Shown here: in pieces, positions 12,913-19,033 of the stretch
How positions within the stretch are numbered: position 1 is the first letter of the stretch
Layout: each line of letters starts with the position of its first letter
Assembly: GCA_018713375.1 (NCBI GenBank)
Contig: DVOV01000095.1
Span: 1 to 19,033 of the forward strand
DNA: 19,033 nt
From: Candidatus Scatomorpha stercorigallinarum
Lineage (GTDB): Bacteria; Bacillota_A; Clostridia; Oscillospirales; Oscillospiraceae
Direction: 5' to 3'
The notes under the pieces: model-generated
The model's input: only the letters and a program-made list of their open reading frames with translations
Database searches by the model: none
What the model was told of the DNA's origin: nothing
Translations under genes and position numbers: made by a program

Positions 12913-14251
12913 TTTCTTCCCTCGCAAGTATGCGCTTCTTCTCGTAGCAGACCTCCCTCAGCGCGCCGCAGGGGAGGAGCTTTATTTCGACCTCCGGCGC
13001 GCCGGCCATGAAGGGCAGGGCCATGATGCGCGCCTTGAGCGTTCCGGTATCGAAGGTGCCCTCGTCCAGGCACTCCACGTCGAGGCTGATGCGCCCGCCG
13101 TCGAGGAAGATACGGTAGTCGAGCAGGCCGTCCGTGGAAAAGAGCAGCTCGTCGAAGAGCGCGGGGTAGATGTAGTGGCCGTTATACTGCGTGGCGCCCT
13201 CCTTGCGGCGGCGGATGTGGCCGAGCACGGCGAGATGGCTGCCGCAGACGCTCTTTTGCATGACGGCGATATCGCCCGTGCGGTAGCGTATGAGCGGCAT
13301 GCAGTCGCGGGCGATGTTCGTCAGCACGACCTCGCCCTCCTCCCCCTCCGGCAGCGGCCCGCCGGTCTCCGGGTCCACGACCTCCACCCAGTGGTCGAGC
13401 TCGTCGTAGTGGTAGCCGGGGCAGGTGTCGCAGTCAACGGCCAGGCCCCAGCCGCTCTCGGTGAGGCCGTAGTGCGTGCTCACGCGGCAGCCCCAGGCAG
13501 AGTGCAGATAGTCTATCATGCTCTGTGGTATGTTGCTCATGGTGATGAAGATGCACTTCATGCCCACGGCGCGCAGGTCGTGCTGCTGCGCGAGTATCTT
13601 CGTCGCGCGGTAGATGGTGATGGCGTCGCCGAACCAGACGTTGACGCCGCGCTCGGTCGTGGCCTTCCAGATGTCGTCCGTGTTGTCCTGCAGATCCGCC
13701 GCCCAGCTCTCGATGCCGTAGGCCGTGCAGCTGGCGGCGAGGATGCCGCCGATACCGCGGCCCTGCGAGTTCTGCAGAAACACCAGCACGCGCCCCTCGC
13801 CGCGATCAACGACCGTGTTCATGCCGCGCGGGAGAAAGTCGAATATCTTCTGGATGTCGGCCTTGGAGAAAAAGATGCGCTTCTTGGTGCCCGTGGAGCC
13901 GGAGGAGTAGAAGGTCACCGGCTTTTCCACATCCCCCTGCGAGGTGCACATCAGGCTGTAGCTGGTGCCGGAGAGGTCGCGGGGGAAGGTAAAGGGCAGC
14001 TTCGCTATGTCCGCGAGGGTGTGCAGGTCGTCCTCGGTGACGCCGGCGGACTCAAAGAGCCGCCTGTAGAAGGGGCTCTTCGTGCGCACGCGATGCACGG
14101 TACGCTTGAGCTGGAAGAGGCGGTATTCGTCAAACAGCGCGTCGTCCACCACGGAAAAATCGCTGCGCCCGGACTGCGCCCTGAACTCGTCGTCGCCCTC
14201 TATCCTCATCCGGCAGAGGCCGTAAAGCCCTTCCTGTAAACTTATGCTCAT
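12905..14251 (-). CDS. AMP-forming CoA ligase, phenylacetate-CoA ligase-like (DVU_1553-like)
   Basis: This 448-residue member of the adenylate-forming superfamily has the ATP loop YSSGSTGTKKR (115-125), the A5 motif THYGLTES (259-266), YRTGD (323-327), and a C-terminal region with YEKKR that may hold the catalytic lysine. PaaK-type ligases activate an aromatic or aliphatic acid as an acyl-adenylate and then as a CoA thioester. The compact size and N-terminal FYRRLFESAGV segment fit that group. A CxxC pair (274-277) after the A5 motif is unusual for PaaK and could bind zinc. It lies between two radical SAM genes, four bases after the first and overlapping the second by eight, so it probably charges the substrate on which they act. 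A sirtuin later in the operon could regulate it. The acid substrate is unknown. Confidence 0.92.
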   Translation of the reverse strand: MSISLQEGLYGLCRMRIEGDDEFRAQSGRSDFSVVDDALFDEYRLFQLKRTVHRVRTKSPFYRRLFESAGVTEDDLHTLADIAKLPFTFPRDLSGTSYSLMCTSQGDVEKPVTFYSSGSTGTKKRIFFSKADIQKIFDFLPRGMNTVVDRGEGRVLVFLQNSQGRGIGGILAASCTAYGIESWAADLQDNTDDIWKATTERGVNVWFGDAITIYRATKILAQQHDLRAVGMKCIFITMSNIPQSMIDYLHSAWGCRVSTHYGLTESGWGLAVDCDTCPGYHYDELDHWVEVVDPETGGPLPEGEEGEVVLTNIARDCMPLIRYRTGDIAVMQKSVCGSHLAVLGHIRRRKEGATQYNGHYIYPALFDELLFSTDGLLDYRIFLDGGRISLDVECLDEGTFDTGTLKARIMALPFMAGAPEVEIKLLPCGALREVCYEKKRILAREENG

Positions 14252-14255
14252 GATA

Positions 14256-15530
14256 TCACCCTATCCCCGGGAAGAGCTTTTCGCCGCGCACGCTGCTGAG
14301 ATATTTGCTGCACAGCGGTATCAGCCTCCCGTCTTTCTGTATTATCTGTATGGAGCAGCGCCTCACGCGCAGCAGGTCGATGTTCCAGGCGTCCTGGAAG
14401 GCCATGCCGCCGATGGTCAGCATCCGGCGGCCGCTGGGCGTCCAGGAGAGGGCCAGGTTCTTCCTCACGCGGTGGACGGCGTCCGCTTCCGCCTGCCGGG
14501 GGGCAAAGCGCGTGAGCGGTCTCAGCGCGCCGTTTTTGTCCTGCACATAGGCGGCGTTGAAGGAGCACTGCGCGTGGTCGTAGGCGCCGGGGCCGAAGTC
14601 ACGCTCCGACACGTCCGGGCACTGCGCGGCCACCCGGCGTATCACGTCCGGGATGGTGATGCGCCGTATTTTGTCCGGCGGATAGACGCCGAAATAGCTG
14701 ATGGGCTGGAAGTAGACGCCCTTCACGGCCGGCATGTGCGCCTTCGCGTACTCCACGATGGCCCCCAGGTCGCCGTCGTTCTCGCCCGGTATCACGCAGC
14801 AGACCAGCACGACGGCGAGGCCGGCCGCGGCGGCGTTCTCCACGGCGCGGAGCTTCGTCTCAAGCATGGGCCTGCCGTACTTTGCGTAATAGGGCTGCTC
14901 GTGCATGGCGTCAAAGCCCAGATAGGCGGTGGTGACACCGTTTTCGCGCAGCTCTCGGCAAAACTCCGCGCTCTCCGCCAGCTTGATGCCGTTGGTGTTG
15001 AGCTGTATGAGCCCGAAACCCAGGTCCCGTGCCAGCCGGGCGAGCTCCATGATGTCGCCCCTCACGGTCGGCTCGCCGCCGCACAACTCCACAGCCGCGT
15101 CCTCGCCCGCAGCTTCACGGTAATGGCGCAGCAGCCGCTCACATTCGGCGAGATCCGGCTGGTGCAGCGCCTCGTGTGTGTCGCGCGTGAAGCACACGGG
15201 GCAGCCCATGTTGCAGCGGCTGGTGGTCATCAGCGCCGCCGTGGCGGGCAGGGAGGCCGCCGCATCCGCGAAGGACGCCCCCGCGAGGGCGCGCTCCACC
15301 TCTTCCTCCGTCTGCGGCAGCGCGGCGGTATCTATGCCGCCGGCGGAGAGCCAGCGGAGATAGCCCTCGGCCGTGTCCGCCCAGACGAGCGTGGAGAACT
15401 CCCCGTGCTCCGGGCAGCGCTTGTCCATGTATATCCCGTCCGGGCGCGCGGCGATGTCCGCGTATATCTCCCTCAGGCAGACGGGACAGACGCTTTTCGT
15501 CTTGTAAATGAGCCTTGTTTCCATATTCAT
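14256..15530 (-). CDS. trsS: Radical SAM protein TrsS-like, Cys in place of Ser/Sec in the GGEPT motif
   Basis: This 424-residue protein has N-terminal CPVC (15-18) and CPEHGEF (39-45), the SAM-cluster motif CNMGCPVC (106-113), and ELCGGEPT (148-155), where most radical SAM proteins have SGGEPT. From memory, the TrsS family has selenocysteine or cysteine at this place; here the codon is TGC, so it would be the non-selenium form. The GCPxDCGLC auxiliary-cluster motif of its neighbour is missing, replaced by an acidic, Ala-rich stretch (about 66-95). The C-terminus repeats the shared pattern GMAFQDAWNIDLLRV with later cysteines. The ATG at 15530 overlaps the methyltransferase stop as ATGA; an ATG two codons later (15524) is better spaced from AAAAGG and is a possible start. 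The substrate is unknown; it probably acts in one pathway with the second radical SAM protein. Confidence 0.9.
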   Translation of the reverse strand: MNMETRLIYKTKSVCPVCLREIYADIAARPDGIYMDKRCPEHGEFSTLVWADTAEGYLRWLSAGGIDTAALPQTEEEVERALAGASFADAAASLPATAALMTTSRCNMGCPVCFTRDTHEALHQPDLAECERLLRHYREAAGEDAAVELCGGEPTVRGDIMELARLARDLGFGLIQLNTNGIKLAESAEFCRELRENGVTTAYLGFDAMHEQPYYAKYGRPMLETKLRAVENAAAAGLAVVLVCCVIPGENDGDLGAIVEYAKAHMPAVKGVYFQPISYFGVYPPDKIRRITIPDVIRRVAAQCPDVSERDFGPGAYDHAQCSFNAAYVQDKNGALRPLTRFAPRQAEADAVHRVRKNLALSWTPSGRRMLTIGGMAFQDAWNIDLLRVRRCSIQIIQKDGRLIPLCSKYLSSVRGEKLFPGIG

Positions 15531-16207
15531 ACCTTTTTGAAGAGCATCTGGCAGTAGGTAAGGCGCGCGTGGGCGAAAAAGTCCGCCACATAGCCGTCTT
15601 TCCCGAAGGCCGCGACGATGTAGCGCCCCGCCTCCGCCGGAGGCACGCCGAAGGCCCGTCCCAGGCTCATGGCGATGCCGATGTACTCCCCATATTCCTC
15701 TTTTTCATAGGCGCAGGCGAATCCGGCGCCCTCGAAAATGGCGCGGTAGCGCGCCATGCTCTGCACGCCGTCCAGGCAGGGTATGCCGGGCCGGCCGCGC
15801 CCTTCGCCGTCCCCGGCGAGGGCGAAATCACAGAGCAGCACGCTCCCGCCGCGCCGCAGCACGCGGGCATACTCCCCGGCGGCCGCCTCCTTGCCGGGGA
15901 TGACGGAGAAGGCCGCTTCGCTTATTATACCGCAAAAGCCGCCGCTTGCCAACGGCAGGGCGCGCGCGTCCGCGCAGATGATGCGCGCGCCCGGCGCGCG
16001 CCGGGCGGCCGCGCCGGCGGCCGCCGCGTCGATGTCCACGGCGGTGAGGTGCGTGTAGCCGCGCGAGAGCAGATGGGCCGTGCCCTCGCCGGTGGCGCAT
16101 CCCACCTCCAGCAGCGGCGCGTCCGCCGCCCAGCCGGCGATGCCCAGCCCCCTGTCCAGCAGCCGGAAGCGGCCCTTGCGGGCCACGAAGGCCTCCCGCA
16201 GTTCCAT
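15527..16207 (-). CDS. trsM: Class I SAM-dependent methyltransferase, TrsM / DVU_1556-like
   Basis: This 226-residue Rossmann-fold methyltransferase has motif I LLEVGCATGEG (32-42), the acidic SAM-ribose residue in TAVDID (55-60), IICADARALPLASGGF as motifs II/III, and VLRRGGSVLLCDFAL as a post-motif strand. It transfers methyl groups from SAM, in a family that includes UbiE/ArsM-like small-molecule methylases. Alanine- and glycine-rich composition and high GC make its sequence low in diagnostic residues. It is the first gene after the hairpin at 16232-16259 and couples by a four-base overlap to the TrsS-like gene, which is why I link it to the DVU_1556/TrsM group; that assignment is from memory. 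A GGGGGG-rich site precedes the ATG. Confidence 0.88.
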   Translation of the reverse strand: MELREAFVARKGRFRLLDRGLGIAGWAADAPLLEVGCATGEGTAHLLSRGYTHLTAVDIDAAAAGAAARRAPGARIICADARALPLASGGFCGIISEAAFSVIPGKEAAAGEYARVLRRGGSVLLCDFALAGDGEGRGRPGIPCLDGVQSMARYRAIFEGAGFACAYEKEEYGEYIGIAMSLGRAFGVPPAEAGRYIVAAFGKDGYVADFFAHARLTYCQMLFKKV

Positions 16208-16231
16208 GCGCGCCCCCCCTTTCCACGCACA

Positions 16232-16259
16232 GAGCCCCCCGGAACGAGCCGGGGGGCTC
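16232..16259 (-). terminator. GC-rich hairpin between the flavoprotein and methyltransferase genes
   Basis: GAGCCCCCCGG and CCGGGGGGCTC form a perfect 11-base-pair stem with a 6-base loop, 18 bases past the flavoprotein stop. On the minus strand no T-run follows (TGTGCG), so termination may be partial and act as an attenuator between the MFS/flavoprotein pair and the radical SAM set. On the plus strand a T6 run follows about ten bases later. No separate promoter for the downstream genes is evident in this 70-base gap. Confidence 0.6.
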
Positions 16260-16277
16260 CCGATCGCATTTTTTATC

Positions 16278-17690
16278 TCAGCCCTTGTCGAAGGAAAGGC
16301 CCACAGCGCGCTTGCAGGTCTCGAGTATCATCTCGGTGACCGTCGGGTGCGGGTGCATGGAGTTGTACACCTGCTCCAGCGTGAGGCCGTTCTCCACGGC
16401 GACGGTGAACTCGGCGATCAGGTCGCAGGCCTCGTGGCCGAAGATCTGCGCGCCGATGATGACATGGTCATCCATGCGGGCCACGACCTTCATCACGCCC
16501 TCGGTCTTGCCGATGGCCATGGCCTTCTCGTTGGAGGAGAAGGGCAGGCTGCCGCTGATGACCTCGATGCCGCGCTCTTCCGCGTCGGCCACCGTCAGGC
16601 CCACCATGGCGATCTCCGGCTCCATGAACATGGTGGCCGGGATGGCGTCGTAGTTGATGTAGTAGTCATTGCCGGCGATGGTCTCGGCGATCACCAGGCC
16701 CTGGCGCTGCGCCTTGTCGGAAAGCTGGGTGCCCTCCGTGATGTCGCCCGCGGCGAAAATGTTGGGCACGCTGGTGCGCATGTGCTCGTCGGTGACGATC
16801 TGCCCGTTCTTTTCCATCTTCACGCCGACTTCCTCAAGGCCCATGCCGCGGGTGTTCAGCGTGCGGCCGATGGCCACCAGCACCTCGTCGGAGAAGAGCT
16901 CCTCGCCGTTGGCGAGCGTGCTCTTCACCTTGCCGTCCGGCTGTACCTCGACGGCGGCGATGCCGCTGCCGCACTTCACCTTGACGCCGCGCTTCTCCAG
17001 CGAAGCCTTGACGGCGTCCGTGATCTCCGTGTCGTGCAGTGCGGGCACCAGGTTCGGCATCATCTCCACGATGGTCACGTCCACGCCGTAGATGCTGTAG
17101 ATGTGGCCGTACTCGAGGCCGATGGCGCCGGAGCCGATTATCACGATGCTGCCGGGCAGCGGGCGCGAGAAGTCCATGATCTCGTTGGAGGTGATGATCT
17201 TCTCGTGGTCAACGTGGAAAGCGGGTATCTCCGCCGGCTCGCTGCCCACGGCGATGACGATGTTCTCCGCGGTGACGGTCTTTTTCGTCTTGCCGTTGTC
17301 CACCTCGATGGTGTGCGCGTCCAGCAGCCTGGCGCGGCCCTTGATGACGGTGATGCCGCGGGCCTTTTTCCAGAGCATGGCCTCCAGGCCGAAGCCGAGG
17401 CCGTTGATGACCTGGTTCTTGCGCTTGTCGATGGCCTTGAAATCCACGGTGACGGCGCTCATGTCAACATTGATGCCAAAGGCGGCCGCTTCCTTGATGG
17501 AGGCGTAGAGGTTGGCGGAGGCCATCAGCGCCTTGGTGGGGATGCACCCGCGGTTGACGCAGGTGCCGCCGGAGCCGTTGCGCGTCCTTGCCTCGATAAG
17601 CGCCACCTTCTTGCCGCGGTCGGCGCAGCGCATGGCCGAAGCGGACCCGCCCGGGCCGCCGCCTATGCATACTACATCGTAATCGTACAT
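16278..17690 (-). CDS. lpdA: Dihydrolipoamide dehydrogenase-like FAD disulfide oxidoreductase
   Basis: This 470-residue flavoprotein has the standard layout: FAD-binding GGGPGG (10-15), the redox disulfide GGTCVNRGCIPTKAL (41-55, Cys44/Cys49), the NAD-binding IIGSGAIGLEYG in the middle, the second FAD motif FAAGDITEG and the C-terminal interface with HPHPTVTE (446-453), which supplies the catalytic His-Glu pair from the partner subunit. E3 enzymes reoxidise dihydrolipoyl groups with NAD. No E1, E2, lipoyl or glycine-cleavage gene is seen nearby, so it may serve a distant complex or another dithiol substrate, possibly in the redox chemistry of the radical SAM set. An AAGGAAAG site precedes the ATG at 17690. 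It follows the MFS gene by 39 bases. Confidence 0.93.
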   Translation of the reverse strand: MYDYDVVCIGGGPGGSASAMRCADRGKKVALIEARTRNGSGGTCVNRGCIPTKALMASANLYASIKEAAAFGINVDMSAVTVDFKAIDKRKNQVINGLGFGLEAMLWKKARGITVIKGRARLLDAHTIEVDNGKTKKTVTAENIVIAVGSEPAEIPAFHVDHEKIITSNEIMDFSRPLPGSIVIIGSGAIGLEYGHIYSIYGVDVTIVEMMPNLVPALHDTEITDAVKASLEKRGVKVKCGSGIAAVEVQPDGKVKSTLANGEELFSDEVLVAIGRTLNTRGMGLEEVGVKMEKNGQIVTDEHMRTSVPNIFAAGDITEGTQLSDKAQRQGLVIAETIAGNDYYINYDAIPATMFMEPEIAMVGLTVADAEERGIEVISGSLPFSSNEKAMAIGKTEGVMKVVARMDDHVIIGAQIFGHEACDLIAEFTVAVENGLTLEQVYNSMHPHPTVTEMILETCKRAVGLSFDKG

Positions 17691-17729
17691 AACAGCTTTC
17701 CTTTCAAAACAACTGAGATCGTACCGCTA

Positions 17730-18902
17730 TCAGGCCTTCTTGCTGTCCGCAGCGCCCTTGATGAGCATCGCCACGCCCAGCACCGCGCCCACGGCGGCAG
17801 CCACATAGAAGCTGGCGACGTTGGTCATGCCCTCAGCGCCCACAGCGGCGGAGATGGGGTTGACGATATACGGGCTGCAGAACTGGCCGAAGTTCTGGAT
17901 GCAGGTGGCGATGGACAGCGCCATGCCCACGGACGCGGGCGGCACGGAAGCGCCGACGTTCAGGAACACGTTCGGCATAACGATGCTCATGCCCAGGCCG
18001 AGGATCAGGCAGCCGATATAGAACACGATGATGCTCGGGGCAAAGGCCATCACCACATAGGAAGCGGCCATCAGCAGGAAGCCGACGCCCATGGTGTAGC
18101 TCTTCAGGGCCTGGGCCAGCTTGCCGTAGACAAGGCCCATGAGGATGCCGCCGACGCAGAAGAAGGCCATGCCGGTACCGGACGCGGCGGAGTCGCCGAT
18201 GCCCTTTTCCACCAGCAGGTAGGCGTTGCCGTTGGAGTAGATCTGGCCCGTGCAGAACACGAAGAAGGCGACGACCATCCAGACCCACATCTTGCCGGTG
18301 AGCTTGCCTTTTTCAGCCGGGGCGCCGGAGGTCTTGGCCTCCGCCACGGGCTTGACGTTGGGCAGGCACACGAGGACGCACACCAGGGTGATGACGCCGA
18401 TCAGGTGGACATAGAATACGCCGTTCCAGCTGGCGGTGGCCAGCCAGCCGCCGACGAACACCATCACGGCGCAGCCGAACATCTGGAAGGCCTGCAGGTT
18501 GCCCTGCACCTTGTCGCGCTCGGCGCCTTCAAAGTTCTCCGCCACCAGGGCGGTGCTGACGACCTGCAGGATGCCCACGCCGGCGCCGAACACGCCGCGC
18601 AGCACCTGGATGGCGAAGAAGGAATCGCTGAACGCGGGGCCCACGCCGCCGATCAGGAAGAGCACCACGCCGATCAGGCTCAGCAGCTTTTTGCTCATCA
18701 CTTTCATCAGCGCGCCCACAGCCAGCGTCACCGGGATGATGACGATGCAGGGGATGGTGATCAGGCTCTGGACCTTGGTCTGGTCCAGGTCCGGGAAGTT
18801 CGCGCCAATAACGCTGAGCGAGCTGGCGATGCCGACCACGCCCATCATCAGGATGGCCACGGTGTAGATACCTATCTGGATCTTACCTTTAGACTTTAAC
18901 AT
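17730..18902 (-). CDS. MFS transporter
   Basis: This 390-residue protein consists of about twelve hydrophobic segments with a charged central loop (near KPVAEAKTSGAPAEKGKLTG) between the two six-helix halves, the layout of major facilitator transporters. A second-half segment is rich in Gly/Met (LILGLGMSIVMPN), as in sugar or organic-acid carriers. The ATG at 18902 is favoured because GGGAG lies eight bases before it; an ATG at 18917 is in frame but has no binding site. It is the first gene behind a consensus promoter and precedes the flavoprotein. It may import or export an acid or other intermediate of the pathway encoded downstream; the substrate cannot be inferred from sequence. Confidence 0.92.
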   Translation of the reverse strand: MLKSKGKIQIGIYTVAILMMGVVGIASSLSVIGANFPDLDQTKVQSLITIPCIVIIPVTLAVGALMKVMSKKLLSLIGVVLFLIGGVGPAFSDSFFAIQVLRGVFGAGVGILQVVSTALVAENFEGAERDKVQGNLQAFQMFGCAVMVFVGGWLATASWNGVFYVHLIGVITLVCVLVCLPNVKPVAEAKTSGAPAEKGKLTGKMWVWMVVAFFVFCTGQIYSNGNAYLLVEKGIGDSAASGTGMAFFCVGGILMGLVYGKLAQALKSYTMGVGFLLMAASYVVMAFAPSIIVFYIGCLILGLGMSIVMPNVFLNVGASVPPASVGMALSIATCIQNFGQFCSPYIVNPISAAVGAEGMTNVASFYVAAAVGAVLGVAMLIKGAADSKKA

Positions 18903-18994
18903 AATAGCAGCTCCCATATAAATGTCGTTTTAGTGAGCTATTCGCAGCTGGCACTGCGGGCATAATTTACGACGTACACTTTACCGGCATTGTT

Positions 18995-19023
18995 AATATA
19001 TTATCTTCTTTCAAGCCTGTCAA
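18995..19023 (-). promoter_or_regulatory. Sigma-70-type promoter for the MFS/flavoprotein operon
   Basis: On the minus strand TTGACA (19023-19018) is followed after exactly 17 bases by TATATT (19000-18995). Transcription would start near 18988, giving a leader of about 85 bases before the ATG at 18902. I saw no clear riboswitch or attenuator in that leader. The next gene to the right is outside the window. Confidence 0.8.
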
Positions 19024-19033
19024 GAGCCACCCT

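Noticed and set aside
11434..14239. Plus-strand frames of 525 and 455 codons opposite the radical SAM and CoA ligase genes
   Set aside because: Low-complexity shadows of genes whose motifs (CxxxCxxC, GGEPT, YGLTES) are intact on the minus strand.
15061..15084. Possible selenocysteine in the TrsS-like protein
   Set aside because: The codon at the GGEPT motif is TGC, not TGA, so this copy uses cysteine.
16080..18899. 939-codon open frame on the plus strand opposite the MFS, flavoprotein and methyltransferase genes
   Set aside because: It is His/Asp/Val/Gly-rich with no domain and lies wholly opposite genes with clear motifs. Long antisense frames are expected in high-GC coding DNA.
1..19033. 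Mobile element, CRISPR array, tRNA or toxin-antitoxin pair
   Set aside because: No transposase or integrase motifs, regularly spaced repeats or cloverleaf were seen. The small proteins sit in operons with redox genes and lack toxin-antitoxin features.

Overview
This window is a high-GC, gene-dense bacterial segment in which every supportable gene is read from the minus strand (right to left). Tight packing, strong AAGGAGG-type ribosome binding sites, sigma-70-like promoters, a lipoprotein with an acidic Ala/Glu/Pro linker, and oxygen-sensitive enzyme families (2-hydroxyacyl-CoA dehydratase-like proteins, radical SAM enzymes) suggest a strict anaerobe. A high-GC clostridial lineage is my best guess, but the sequence does not prove it. 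No tRNA, rRNA, CRISPR array, transposase or phage gene was seen, and no gene-free stretch exceeds about 130 bases.

Right-hand block (10608-19023). A consensus promoter at 18995-19023 precedes an MFS transporter and a dihydrolipoamide dehydrogenase-like flavoprotein. After a GC-rich hairpin (16232-16259) comes a compact set: a SAM-dependent methyltransferase, a TrsS-like radical SAM protein with Cys in place of Ser in its GGEPT motif, an AMP-forming CoA ligase, a second radical SAM protein of the MJ0619/tetraether-synthase type, a DUF1858 protein and a sirtuin. A perfect hairpin with a T-run (10608-10633) ends the block. From memory, this gene set resembles the uncharacterised Desulfovibrio DVU_1551-1557 neighbourhood. 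It is the strongest candidate here for an undescribed pathway: activation of an acid as a CoA thioester, two radical SAM steps and a methyl transfer.

Middle block (2783-10596). A 19-bp near-perfect palindrome (10578-10596) precedes a CobW/G3E-type GTPase. Next come a complete three-part ABC importer of the nitrate/sulfonate/taurine class, two tandem Cys-rich DUF5714 proteins, a PadR-like regulator, a large 2-hydroxyacyl-CoA dehydratase-like subunit and a TetR regulator. Most genes overlap by 1-8 bases or lie within about 50 bases of each other, so this is probably one transcript. The importer's binding protein appears to start at ATA.

Left-hand block (1-2762). A second consensus promoter (2734-2762), flanked by inverted repeats, drives a smaller dehydratase-like subunit that lacks most of the expected cluster cysteines. 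It is followed by an unknown 88-residue protein, a two-CxxC redox/zinc-ribbon protein, and an ATP-dependent activator of the HgdC/BcrA type. A hairpin and the first 34 codons of an unidentified gene end the window.

Together the genes could take up a small organic or sulfur-containing compound, charge it with CoA and process it by radical and low-potential electron chemistry. The substrate cannot be read from the sequence. The zinc-ribbon protein, which I associate with the radical SAM locus type, sits in the dehydratase block, which hints that the blocks serve one process.
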